Assembly: GCF_947499695.1 (NCBI RefSeq)
Contig: NZ_CANMPQ010000002.1
Coordinates: 620,001 to 684,000 of the forward strand
Source of the DNA: an uncultured Allomuricauda sp.
GTDB lineage: Bacteria; Bacteroidota; Bacteroidia; Flavobacteriales; Flavobacteriaceae
DNA length: 64,000 bases
Reading direction: 5' to 3'
The notes beneath the pieces were generated by a model, which was given only the letters and a program-made list of their open reading frames with translations, had not been told where the DNA came from and did not search any database. Shown piece after piece: positions 28,701-37,411 of the stretch (positions are counted from its first letter, which is position 1; each line of letters starts with the position of its first letter). The translations under genes were made by a program, and so were the position numbers.

Positions 28701-31085
28701 CTATTCGGTTCGTAAACTTTTCACCGGACTGGCCACGGCCACTTTTAAGGTTTGATAACTTATGGTTAATAATGTGATGACCATTATCGATAGTATGGCA
28801 AATGCAAATACCCACCAATGAATTTCCGTTCTATAGGTATAACCCTGAAGCCATTGTTCCATTAAATACCATGCAATCGGAGTGGCAAAAACTCCTGCAA
28901 TCAGAATCAATTTGAAAAAATCCGCAGTAAATAGTGCCAGGATATTGCCAACGTTGCTTCCCAACACTTTTCGAATGCCAATTTCTTTGGTACGTAGACC
29001 AACAAAAAATAGAATTAAGCCATATAGCCCCAAACACCCAATTAAGATGGCAAGACCAGAGAAAACTTTGGAGAGCGAGAGATAACGCTGTTCCGTTTCG
29101 TATTGTTGGGCGACTCTTTCATCCAAAAACTTATACTCATAGACGTATTCCGAAAAAGTGTCGGTCCAAACCTGCTCAATCTGGCTAAGCGTAGCGTTGG
29201 TATTGTTCATATTAACTTTAAAAGCTAGCTCGTTATACCAATCGTTGTTTGCACCGATGAAAACTGGATTTATTTGTTGCGTAAAATCAGTGTCATGGAA
29301 GTCTTTTACGACACCAACAATAGTGGCTTTGACACTCCCGCCGCTAGCTTCTATTTTTTTACCAAGCAATTCTTCAACAGATGCCAACCCCAGTTTTTGG
29401 GCAAGTCTTTCATTGACCAAAACTTCGGTAAGTGAATCACTCTTAAAAAAGTTTCTCCCCGCAATCAAGGAAATATCAAATGTTTTGATAAAATCGATAT
29501 CCCCAGCTTTAATTTGAATATTGAATTCTTCATCTTCTGGCTTGTTGTGATATTTTATATTAGTGCCCCAGCGGCTTTCCGCCCCCCCAGGACTGCTCAG
29601 ACAGGCAGTGGTGTTTTGCACTCCCGGAATTTGGTTAAATCGGTCTTTAAGCCCTTGTAATTGTACGGGCTCTATATTCTCTGGGATATCTACCATTACA
29701 ATAGATTCCTTGTTAAAACCTAGGTCTGTATTTACCGCATAATCAATCTGTCTTGATATGATTAAAGTTGCGGCTATAAGGGTAATAGAAATTGCAAATT
29801 GAGCAACAACCAATATTTTTCGTGTGGTGTTGCCTCCGGTATCATTATGACTTAGTTTTCCTTTTAGGGCCAATACGGGAACAATTCGTGACATCAATAT
29901 CCCAGGATAACTTCCAGATAAAAAGGAAACCATACCTAAGACCAAAATCAGGAATGTAAAGAATCGTATGTTCAATAAATGATATGCGGACAACTCTATC
30001 TGAAAGAGATCGTTGAAAGAGGGGAGAAATAGAACTGCAAGACCAACGCCAATAAGAATTGCAAAAAGGCTGATGACAAATGTTTCCGACAAAAATTGCC
30101 AAAACAAATGTTGTTTAAAGCTTCCCAACACCTTTCGAACCCCAATTTCCTTGGATCTATAAAAAGCTTGTGCGGTTGAAATATTGATAAAATTAATACA
30201 GGCTATAACGATGAGAAAGAGTCCAATGATTCCAAAAACCCATAGTAAAACCGGGTCAAGCCCGCCATAACGTGGATCATAATGCATCGCTGATAAGGCC
30301 TGAAGTCTATAGACATGCTTGTTCTTATTTTTTGCTCGGTGTTTTTTTGGAAGTTCTGCAAGCGCAGTTTCAATATGACCAATATTTTGGTTTGGTTTTA
30401 ACAATGCAAAGCATTGTAGGTTGGAAGTAATCCCATTCCAACTTTCCTTGGCGGCGAATTCAAAAAAGTCTTCTAGATTTTTAAAAGAGACGAAGACTTC
30501 CGTTTCCAGGAAAGTGGTTTTCGGAAGATTTTTCAAAACTCCGGTTATCTGGATTGTCTTGTCGTTTTCCAAAACAAAACTTTCCCCAACCACTTCCGTT
30601 TTACCATACATTTTTTGCGCAAGGTCTTCCGTAATGATTGCCGTATTGGGTGCAGATAAGGATACTTTGTTGCTGCCATCTAATAAAGGATAATTGAAGA
30701 TTTGGAAGAAATTATCTTCAACAAAGGCCACATTTTCTTTAAACTTGTCGACAGAGCCATTTTTTTTGGAATGCAATACGAACCCGTGCTGCGTTACAAT
30801 TTTCGCAACTTTTTCAGCGTATTGGTAATCTTCCCGAAAAGTTTTGGCAAATGCAGGAGGAACACTGGCTTCATATTCAACTAAATCCCGGTGTTCCTCC
30901 GTTACCATTCTGTAGATTCTATCAGAATTTGTATGGAAATTATCGAAAGAAAGGTGATAGCTTAAGAACAAATAGATGAGAACACTACTGCCAAAGCCTA
31001 TGGCCAAGCCTAAAATATTAATGGCAGTAAACACCTTCCTTTTTAAAAGGTTTCTCCAAGCAATTCTGATATAATTCCTAAACAT
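28701..31085 (-). CDS. ABC transporter permease, double MacB_PCD/FtsX (permease 1, first transcribed)
   Basis: 794 residues. This architecture holds for all eleven paralogues: TM1 near residues 20-42, a periplasmic MacB_PCD-like domain to about 270, an FtsX block of three TM helices with an internal RKVLG coupling motif, a fifth TM near 420-445, a second periplasmic domain to about 660, and a second three-TM FtsX block. Each protein is therefore like two MacB/LolC-type halves fused. Here the first block is FYRSKEIGVRKVLGSFKQH and the second RTKEIGIRKVLGSNVGN. It is the first permease after the canonical ATPase (39-bp gap). DPVLLWVFGIIGLFLIVI precedes INFINISTAQAF, differing from subgroups A-C. 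Tail SPVKSLRTE. Confidence 0.93.
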   Translation of the reverse strand: MFRNYIRIAWRNLLKRKVFTAINILGLAIGFGSSVLIYLFLSYHLSFDNFHTNSDRIYRMVTEEHRDLVEYEASVPPAFAKTFREDYQYAEKVAKIVTQHGFVLHSKKNGSVDKFKENVAFVEDNFFQIFNYPLLDGSNKVSLSAPNTAIITEDLAQKMYGKTEVVGESFVLENDKTIQITGVLKNLPKTTFLETEVFVSFKNLEDFFEFAAKESWNGITSNLQCFALLKPNQNIGHIETALAELPKKHRAKNKNKHVYRLQALSAMHYDPRYGGLDPVLLWVFGIIGLFLIVIACINFINISTAQAFYRSKEIGVRKVLGSFKQHLFWQFLSETFVISLFAILIGVGLAVLFLPSFNDLFQIELSAYHLLNIRFFTFLILVLGMVSFLSGSYPGILMSRIVPVLALKGKLSHNDTGGNTTRKILVVAQFAISITLIAATLIISRQIDYAVNTDLGFNKESIVMVDIPENIEPVQLQGLKDRFNQIPGVQNTTACLSSPGGAESRWGTNIKYHNKPEDEEFNIQIKAGDIDFIKTFDISLIAGRNFFKSDSLTEVLVNERLAQKLGLASVEELLGKKIEASGGSVKATIVGVVKDFHDTDFTQQINPVFIGANNDWYNELAFKVNMNNTNATLSQIEQVWTDTFSEYVYEYKFLDERVAQQYETEQRYLSLSKVFSGLAILIGCLGLYGLILFFVGLRTKEIGIRKVLGSNVGNILALFTADFFKLILIAGVFATPIAWYLMEQWLQGYTYRTEIHWWVFAFAILSIMVITLLTISYQTLKVAVASPVKSLRTE

Positions 31086-31124
31086 GGCTGCGTTTTTTTG
31101 ATTGTGATTGATGAATAAACTCGA

Positions 31125-31820
31125 TTATACCATGGCGCCTATCTCCCGATTCTTACTTTCAGTTACTATTTGACCATCAAATAGGTTCACTACTCTATGT
31201 GCATAGTGCGAATCCCTGTCAGAGTGGGTAACCATTACAATAGTGGTTCCTTCTTGGTTCAGTTCGGTAAGTAGATTCATGACTTCTATTCCGTTTTTGG
31301 AATCCAAATTACCCGTCGGCTCATCCGCAAGAATCAGTTTGGGATTAGTTACGACCGCTCTTGATATGGCCACACGCTGTTGCTGGCCACCTGACAGTTG
31401 TTGCGGAAAATGCTTTTCGCGATGTGCTATTTTCATACGTTCCAAAACCGCTTGGACTTTTTCTTTTCGTTCAGACTTGCTCATCTTTAGGTAGATCAAT
31501 GGTAGCTCTACATTTTCGTAAACGGTAAGTTCATCGATGAGATTAAAACTTTGGAAAACAAAGCCCAAGTTTCCTTTTCGCAGTTGTGTGCGCTGACTTT
31601 CTTTAAGTCCGCTGACTTCATGGCTGGCAAATTGATAGCTTCCTTCTGTAGGGTTGTCGAGCATACCTATAATATTCAACAATGTAGATTTTCCACATCC
31701 GGAAGGCCCCATAATAGCCACAAATTCTCCTTCGGCAACATTAAGGTTTACACCATTAAGTGCCAGAGTTTCTACTTCCTCGGTTCTAAAACTTTTTTTA
31801 AGTTGCTTTATCTGTAGCAT
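31125..31820 (-). CDS. ABC transporter ATPase (MacB/LolD type), main ATPase of the permease operon
   Basis: A 231-residue ATPase with all canonical motifs: Walker A GPSGCGKST, Q-loop VFQSFNLIDELT, signature LSGGQQQRVAISRA, Walker [12 protein letters not shown]-loop NLDS, H-loop MVTHS. The family couples ATP hydrolysis to periplasmic movements of FtsX-type permeases (MacB, LolCDE). It is placed between the adaptor (31890) and the first of eleven permeases, as in MacA-MacB-like operons with a separate ATPase. It is the best candidate for a shared motor of the whole permease set. The C-terminal extension ESKNREIGAMV is short and polar. Confidence 0.95.
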   Translation of the reverse strand: MLQIKQLKKSFRTEEVETLALNGVNLNVAEGEFVAIMGPSGCGKSTLLNIIGMLDNPTEGSYQFASHEVSGLKESQRTQLRKGNLGFVFQSFNLIDELTVYENVELPLIYLKMSKSERKEKVQAVLERMKIAHREKHFPQQLSGGQQQRVAISRAVVTNPKLILADEPTGNLDSKNGIEVMNLLTELNQEGTTIVMVTHSDRDSHYAHRVVNLFDGQIVTESKNREIGAMV

Positions 31821-31889
31821 TTTCTGATTGTTATCCTGTTTGATTTATATATTTAAAGACATCTGGACTGTGCATTCTGTGACAGTCTT

Positions 31890-33140
31890 TTATTTTAATA
31901 CTATTCTTTCTGCTGTTCCAAAACTGTCGTAATTGCTGGTAATTACAGTTTCACCTGGTTGTAGCCCTTCCAAAACTTCAAAGTATCTAGAGTTTTGTTT
32001 CCCGATTCTGATGTTTCTTTTTAGCGCTTCATTACCATCAGTTCCAACTACGAAAACCCATTGCCCGCCGGTGCTTTGGAAAAAACCACCTTTTGGCAAT
32101 AAAAGAGCATCACTTGACGCGCCCAGCTGTAATCGTATATTGTAGCTCTGACCAGCTCGAATAGTTTCGGGTTTTTCACCGGTAAAAACTAAGTCAACCT
32201 TAAACCTACCGCTACGCACTTCGGGATAAACCTTTCGCAATCGTAACCCATACTCTTTCTCATTTCGTTCTAAGGTTGCTGAAAGCTCTCTTTTTACACG
32301 ATCAATATAATGTTCATCTATTTCTGCTTCAATTTTGAAGTCGGTAAGGACATTTATTTGACCGATGCGTTCACCTTGTGAAATGTTCTGCCCAATTTCT
32401 GCATCCAAAAAACCTAACTGTCCGTCGGCGGGAGCTCGCACATTTAGATGATCTAAGCGCTCATATACCATGGACAAGGTTTTTTTCATTCGGGTGAGGT
32501 CAGTGTCAAGCCCAGCCAATGAGGTTTTCCTCATTTCGCTATCTTGTTCAGTCTGGAGCTTAACAATCTCATGTTGTTTTTTGGAAAGCTCATAATTTTC
32601 TTTGGACAAAAGATATTCCTCTTTGGATACAAGTTCCTCCTGGTACAAAGCTTCGTTCTGTTCGTAGTTTCGTTTTAAGCGTTGAAGGTCATATTCGGCA
32701 GTTGCCAAAGATCTCCGTCCTTCAACTTGTCTAGAATCGAAAGTGAGTCTAGTGGAGCGAAGATCATTTTGTTTTAAAGCAAGGTTACTTTCGCTTGCTA
32801 AGATTTGCTCATATAGCCCCATGTTTTCCAGCTTAAGGATGATATCACCTTTTTTTACCATGGTGCCTTCTTCAATCAGTTTTTCAGAGACCCTACCACC
32901 TTCGTAAGCATCCATATAAATGGTTGCTATGGGAGCGACATTACCATTAATGGTAATATAGTCGTCAAACTTACCTTCGGTCACCTGCGAGATGGAAAGG
33001 CGTTCTTTCTCCGTTCTATAGGTAGAAATTGAGCTTGCGAAGATGAGCTTATACCCGGTGAACAAGGCCAATAAACCCAAAGCTATATAGCCGTAATGTT
33101 TTGGTTTAAGTCCTTTCTTCTTTTCTAATTGTATATCCAT
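31890..33140 (-). CDS. Periplasmic adaptor (membrane fusion protein, HlyD/MacA family)
   Basis: A 416-residue protein with an N-terminal membrane anchor (HYGYIALGLLALFTGYKLIF, residues 20-39). A barrel-sandwich segment (GGRVSEKLIEEGTMVKKGDI) follows, then a long alpha-hairpin rich in Glu, Lys and Gln (about residues 115-245), then NVRAPADGQLGFLDAEIGQN and a C-terminal beta domain. This is the standard adaptor linking inner-membrane permeases to a TolC channel. It is 8 bp downstream of the TolC-like gene and 69 bp upstream of the ATPase, all in one direction. The substrate is not indicated. Confidence 0.93.
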   Translation of the reverse strand: MDIQLEKKKGLKPKHYGYIALGLLALFTGYKLIFASSISTYRTEKERLSISQVTEGKFDDYITINGNVAPIATIYMDAYEGGRVSEKLIEEGTMVKKGDIILKLENMGLYEQILASESNLALKQNDLRSTRLTFDSRQVEGRRSLATAEYDLQRLKRNYEQNEALYQEELVSKEEYLLSKENYELSKKQHEIVKLQTEQDSEMRKTSLAGLDTDLTRMKKTLSMVYERLDHLNVRAPADGQLGFLDAEIGQNISQGERIGQINVLTDFKIEAEIDEHYIDRVKRELSATLERNEKEYGLRLRKVYPEVRSGRFKVDLVFTGEKPETIRAGQSYNIRLQLGASSDALLLPKGGFFQSTGGQWVFVVGTDGNEALKRNIRIGKQNSRYFEVLEGLQPGETVITSNYDSFGTAERIVLK

Positions 33141-33148
33141 GGTTCTTT

Positions 33149-34489
33149 TTAGTTGATGTTAAAAATGGGCAGTCCATTGTAAAAATCAATGGTGCTTTTG
33201 TTCACTTTAAGCCTAAGGCCCACCTGTAAGTTCTCGTTTTGTGCAACGCCGAACAAATTCTTTGCCTGGAAAAGGTCCAAGGCATTGATCAATCCCTTTT
33301 CATATCGTTTTTGGGCGATGGCAAATGCCAATTCCTGCGCTTGCACTCTCTTTTTGCTTTGCTCAAATTCATCAGTTAATGCACGATTTGTTTGTACCAA
33401 TTGCTGTAAGAGTTGAAAGAGCTCTTGCTCCTGAATTTCCAGATTGTTTTTTGCCTGTAAATAGGCAATTTTTTGCTGCTTTACTCGTGATCGATTGGAC
33501 CAGCCATTGCTGATAGGAATATTAAGCTCAGCACCTACAAACTTTGAAGTGTTATCCTTGAATTGTGTTCTAAAGGGAATAAGATTTCCATTGTCGTCCA
33601 CATTGGTTTCAAAATAACTGGTTCCTATTCCAGCAATTAACGCAAGGGATGGATAAAGACCTCCCCGAATGGAATGCAGTTGTTTTTTTGCAGCATTCAT
33701 ACGAAACTCCTGTGACTTTACTAAGGGTACAAAACCTCGCGCCACATTATATAAAGAATCTAGACCTACTTCTTGGTTGCTGAGTTCTTCTGCATCATCC
33801 AGACTCGGTTGCAGATCAATATCATTTTCTTCGTTCAGGTTCATTTCCTGAAGTAAAGTAAGCTTAGCGATGGCAAGCAAATTTTTGTTTTGAGTCACCA
33901 AAAGTTTATCTCCCAAAAGATTGGATTCTGCTTCATACAAATCTGCACCGGCCATCATACCCAATTCCACTTGTTTTTGTACCAAGTCATAGTTGGATTG
34001 CGAAATTTCTTGCTGCTCTAATGAGTTTGCCACTAAACCCTCGTAAAACTTAATATCATAAAAAGCACTCATAACCCGGAACGCTAGCAGAAACTTTTCC
34101 TGTAATACATCTTCTTGGGTAGCTTTATAAATGAACTTTGAAGCTTTAATGGCGTTCAATTTTTGAAAACCTTGAAATACATCCAGGTTGGTTCCCAGTG
34201 AATAGTTGTTTCTAAAGAATTCGGTATTTACAAAATCGTTGGTATTGGGATCTTCTGACCGTCCAAATTGTATCCTATAATCGGTATACCCATTTACTCT
34301 GGGCAACAAATCCCTTATGGATTGCCTATAGGTTTCTCTACCGGCGTCATTGGCATAGGATGTATTTTTTACTTGCAAGTTATGTTCAATTGCATAAGCA
34401 ACACATTCATCCAATGTCCAAACCTTTTGGGAAAATCCGGTAATGGATAGTAGAAAAATAAATGCTGTTATATATGTTTTTAACGTCAT
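33149..34489 (-). CDS. TolC-family outer-membrane efflux protein
   Basis: A 446-residue protein with a signal peptide (TYITAFIFLLSITGFSQ) and two OEP-type repeats of long helices and strands (WTLDECVAYAIEHNLQVKN; later AFAIAQKRYEKGLINALDL). TolC trimers form the outer-membrane and periplasmic exit duct of type I and MacAB-type exporters. It is the first gene of the large minus-strand unit, so its upstream region (34490-34691) should hold the operon promoter. Confidence 0.93.
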   Translation of the reverse strand: MTLKTYITAFIFLLSITGFSQKVWTLDECVAYAIEHNLQVKNTSYANDAGRETYRQSIRDLLPRVNGYTDYRIQFGRSEDPNTNDFVNTEFFRNNYSLGTNLDVFQGFQKLNAIKASKFIYKATQEDVLQEKFLLAFRVMSAFYDIKFYEGLVANSLEQQEISQSNYDLVQKQVELGMMAGADLYEAESNLLGDKLLVTQNKNLLAIAKLTLLQEMNLNEENDIDLQPSLDDAEELSNQEVGLDSLYNVARGFVPLVKSQEFRMNAAKKQLHSIRGGLYPSLALIAGIGTSYFETNVDDNGNLIPFRTQFKDNTSKFVGAELNIPISNGWSNRSRVKQQKIAYLQAKNNLEIQEQELFQLLQQLVQTNRALTDEFEQSKKRVQAQELAFAIAQKRYEKGLINALDLFQAKNLFGVAQNENLQVGLRLKVNKSTIDFYNGLPIFNIN

Positions 34490-34514
34490 GGTTTTTATGC
34501 TGTGCCAAACTATT

Positions 34515-34531
34515 TACCATTGTCATGCCAA
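34515..34531 (-). promoter_or_regulatory. Candidate sigma54 (-24/-12) promoter of the export operon
   Basis: On the minus strand the sequence TTGGCATGACAATGGTA matches the RpoN consensus TGGCACG-N4-TTGCA at most -24 positions and at the TnG-A positions of -12, but has T where the -12 C is expected. It ends about 25 bp before the TolC start codon. The adjacent gene encodes an NtrC-type activator, which makes sigma54 control likely. The weak -12 box keeps this tentative. Confidence 0.45.
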
Positions 34532-34558
34532 ATTGTTAAATAATTGAAAAACAATTTG
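34529..34558. promoter_or_regulatory. Inverted repeat in divergent control region (possible activator site)
   Basis: A perfect 9-bp inverted repeat CAAATTGTT-N12-AACAATTTG overlaps the upstream edge of the -24 candidate. It could be a regulator site or a small hairpin. Its symmetry is evident in the sequence; its role is inferred only from position. Confidence 0.4.
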
Positions 34559-34592
34559 TTGCGTCCCTTTTGAATCAACAATCCAAATTCGA

Positions 34593-34633
34593 GTGTAAAA
34601 TATTTATACAAAATTTGTCCAATTTTTTTACAC
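34593..34633. promoter_or_regulatory. Inverted repeat GTGTAAAA-N25-TTTTACAC (possible enhancer site)
   Basis: Two perfect 8-bp arms (34593-34600 and 34626-34633) lie roughly 75-120 bp upstream of the sigma54-like element on the minus strand, the distance at which NtrC-type activators usually bind. They also lie 60-100 bp before the regulator gene, so autoregulation is possible. Confidence 0.4.
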
Positions 34634-34691
34634 TATTGAAAAGGATAATATAGCAATTTGTAGTTTTAGGACTCATAAGACTTGAAACCCC

Positions 34692-36056
34692 ATGACTAAC
34701 GCCAACATTTTAGTGGTAGATGATAATAAAAGTGTCCTTAGCGCATTGGAAATCCTGTTGCAGTTTGAGTATAATAGTGTTCAAACCATATTTAACCCAA
34801 ATCAGATTTCCTCTTTTCCGAATCTAAATGAAATTGACATCGTGCTGTTGGACATGAATTTTTCCGCAGGGGTGAATACTGGAAATGAAGGCCTTTTTTG
34901 GTTGAATGAGATAAAGAAAAAATCTCCCAACACCTCGGTAATCATGATGACGGCCTATGGAGCGGTAGATCTTGCGGTCACAGCGTTAAAACAGGGTGCG
35001 TCCGATTTCATTTTAAAACCTTGGAACAATGAGCGTCTGCTGACCACGGTTAAATCAGCTTATGAATACCGGAAATCTAAAGAGGAAATTCACAAGCTTA
35101 AAAAGAAGGAAAGCCATCTAAAACAAGTGATAAATGACGATAAGAATTTTATCATTGGAAACTCCAAGGCTTTGACATCAGTGCTAAACCTTACCAGAAA
35201 AGTGGCAAAAACAGATGTTAATGTTCTAATTACCGGTGAAAATGGTACGGGAAAAGAGTTGATAGCAAGAGAATTACATCGCTTGTCATCACGAAAGGAT
35301 GAGGTCTTTATTGGGGTAGATATGGGCTCCATAGCCGAAAATTTATTTGAAAGTGAACTCTTCGGACATATCAAAGGGTCTTTTACTGATGCCAAGGAAG
35401 ATCGTGCAGGCAAGTTTGAAGCAGCAAATCAAGGGTCCTTGTTTTTGGATGAAATGGGGAACCTGTCCTTACAAACGCAGGCCAAATTATTATCTGCAAT
35501 TCAGAATAAATCTGTGACAAGAGTGGGCTCAAATAAACCCGTAAAAGTGGATATTCGATTGATATGTGCTACCAATTGTAATTTGGAGCAAATGGTAGTC
35601 GATGGACTTTTCAGGGAAGATTTATTGTATAGAATCAACACCATTCATATCGAAGTTCCACCGTTACGCGATCGAGATGGTGACATCCTTATTTTGGCTG
35701 ATTTTTTCCTTAAACGATTTGCGAATAAATATGACAAACCAGGATTGCGTATCAATAATTTGGCCCAGGAAAAACTTATGGAGTATTTATGGCCCGGGAA
35801 TGTGCGGGAATTGCAACATACTATGGAGAGAGCCGTAATCCTTTCTGAAGGAAACGTGTTAAAACCTTCTGATTTTTTATTGCATAGCAAGCCTTCACAA
35901 TCTTTTGAGCACGGCCCGGCAACCTTGGACGAAATGGAACAGCAAATGATTTCAAAGGCTTTGGACTTGCATGATGGCAACTATAGTGCGGCAGCCGAAC
36001 AACTGGGAGTTTCCCGACAGACACTTTATAATAAATTGAAGAAAAAGAATAAATAA
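34692..36056 (+). CDS. Sigma54-dependent response regulator (NtrC family)
   Basis: 454 residues. The receiver domain has the phosphoacceptor Asp54 in VLLDMNF and the switch Lys in FILKPW. The AAA+ domain has Walker A GENGTGKE and Walker B GSLFLDEMG. The sigma54-contact loop reads GSFTDA instead of the usual GAFTGA. A Fis-type HTH, YSAAAEQLGVSRQTLYNKLK, ends the protein. It activates RpoN promoters when phosphorylated. Its stop is directly followed by the ATG of the sensor kinase, and it is divergent from the TolC-led export operon, its likely target. Confidence 0.95.
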   Translation: MTNANILVVDDNKSVLSALEILLQFEYNSVQTIFNPNQISSFPNLNEIDIVLLDMNFSAGVNTGNEGLFWLNEIKKKSPNTSVIMMTAYGAVDLAVTALKQGASDFILKPWNNERLLTTVKSAYEYRKSKEEIHKLKKKESHLKQVINDDKNFIIGNSKALTSVLNLTRKVAKTDVNVLITGENGTGKELIARELHRLSSRKDEVFIGVDMGSIAENLFESELFGHIKGSFTDAKEDRAGKFEAANQGSLFLDEMGNLSLQTQAKLLSAIQNKSVTRVGSNKPVKVDIRLICATNCNLEQMVVDGLFREDLLYRINTIHIEVPPLRDRDGDILILADFFLKRFANKYDKPGLRINNLAQEKLMEYLWPGNVRELQHTMERAVILSEGNVLKPSDFLLHSKPSQSFEHGPATLDEMEQQMISKALDLHDGNYSAAAEQLGVSRQTLYNKLKKKNK

Positions 36057-37406
36057 ATGGCCAGTAGAAATTTTTACTTTAAGGTAATCTTCAGGGTGTT
36101 TTTGATTGCTCTAACGGCAATTGCACTGGCCTTTTCCATAGTTTGGAAATGGTATTTTACCTTAGTCTTCTCTACCTTTTTTCTTGGGGCACAAGTATAC
36201 TATCTAATTAAGTTCATTAATAGCACCAATCGCAAGATTGCCTATTTTTTCGATGCCATTCGAAATGAGGATTTCACACTTCGATTTCCAGAACGGGTAT
36301 CCATTGAATCGTTTAAGGAGCTCAATAAAAGTCTTAACCGGGTAAATGATTTAATTCAAGAAGTGCATTTGCAGTTGCAAATAAAGGAGCAATATTATCA
36401 GGAAATTTTAAAGCAGGCCAGTATCGGAATAATGACTTTTAATGATAAGGGACATATTCTTTTTGCTAACCCAACACTGGAAAAATTATTGAACTACACC
36501 CCTTTGAATCATATAAAACAACTATCCCAGGTAGATGAAAAGCTATATGAGGTCTTTAAATCTTTTCAACCCTTTGAGCGAAAGCTTTTCCAATTGACCA
36601 ATGAACGCGAACAGATTCAATTAGCATTGAAATCTACACCACTAACCTTGGATGGAAAATCATTACTCCTTGTTGTAGTGCAGGATATTCATCAAGAACT
36701 GGATGAAAAAGAAACAGAATCATGGGTGAGATTGATACGTGTTCTGACCCATGAAATTATGAATACGATAACTCCTATAGCCTCAATTTCGGACTCTATT
36801 ATCAAATATTATCGGAATAATGGGGAGATAGTTCCGATGGAAAAATTGGGTGAAAGCCAGATTAAAAACACCCTGAAAGGACTTGAAGTTATTAAGGAGC
36901 AAGGGGGAGACTTAATGGATTTTGTACAATCGTACCGAAGCCTATTGAACGTTCCTGAACCGAACCGAACCATTATTGATGGTGTTGGACTGTTAGAGAA
37001 GATAGACGTATTGATGTCAGCTCGACTAAATGCTGAAACAAAATTCTCTGTGACCTGTTTTCCAAACGACCTTGAGTTTTTTGTTGATGAAAAGCAGATA
37101 ACCCAGGTATTGATCAATCTTGGGAAAAATGCAATTCAGTCTGTAAATGAGACAGAAAATGGGCAGGTACGCATGATTGCTGGGACAGATGAGGAGGGAA
37201 TAAAGTATATTGAAGTTAGGGACAATGGACCTGGAATTTCTCCTGAATTAATGGACGAGATTTTTGTTCCTTTTTTCACGACAAAAAAAGAAGGCACAGG
37301 GATTGGCCTAAGCCTTTCCAAAAGGGTCATGCAAATGCATGGGGGAAATTTAAAAGTTCACTCTATTCCAAATCGAGAAACAGTTTTTAGATTGACTTTC
37401 AACTAA
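36057..37406 (+). CDS. Membrane sensor histidine kinase (NtrB-like partner)
   Basis: 449 residues. Two TM helices lie within the first 55 residues with almost no periplasmic loop between them (FLIALTAIALAFSIVW / TLVFSTFFLGAQVYYL), so it may sense within the membrane or from the cytoplasm. A PAS-like region follows (ILKQASIGIMTFNDKGHIL), then the H-box LTHEIMNTITPI with His232, an N-box NLGKNAIQSV and G-boxes DNGPGIS and KKEGTGIGLSLSKR. It starts immediately after the regulator stop (TAA ATG), so the pair is translationally coupled. The predicted job is to control the export operon through the neighbouring regulator. Confidence 0.94.
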   Translation: MASRNFYFKVIFRVFLIALTAIALAFSIVWKWYFTLVFSTFFLGAQVYYLIKFINSTNRKIAYFFDAIRNEDFTLRFPERVSIESFKELNKSLNRVNDLIQEVHLQLQIKEQYYQEILKQASIGIMTFNDKGHILFANPTLEKLLNYTPLNHIKQLSQVDEKLYEVFKSFQPFERKLFQLTNEREQIQLALKSTPLTLDGKSLLLVVVQDIHQELDEKETESWVRLIRVLTHEIMNTITPIASISDSIIKYYRNNGEIVPMEKLGESQIKNTLKGLEVIKEQGGDLMDFVQSYRSLLNVPEPNRTIIDGVGLLEKIDVLMSARLNAETKFSVTCFPNDLEFFVDEKQITQVLINLGKNAIQSVNETENGQVRMIAGTDEEGIKYIEVRDNGPGISPELMDEIFVPFFTTKKEGTGIGLSLSKRVMQMHGGNLKVHSIPNRETVFRLTFN

Positions 37407-37411
37407 ACGAA

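Noticed and set aside
3698-34489. CRISPR, toxin-antitoxin or phage-defence island
   Set aside because: No regularly spaced repeats and no defence domains; all genes fit an export/permease operon.
34492-34511. Second -24-like sequence TTTGGCACAGC on the minus strand
   Set aside because: No GC at the -12 position, and it would place the transcription start inside or after the start codon.
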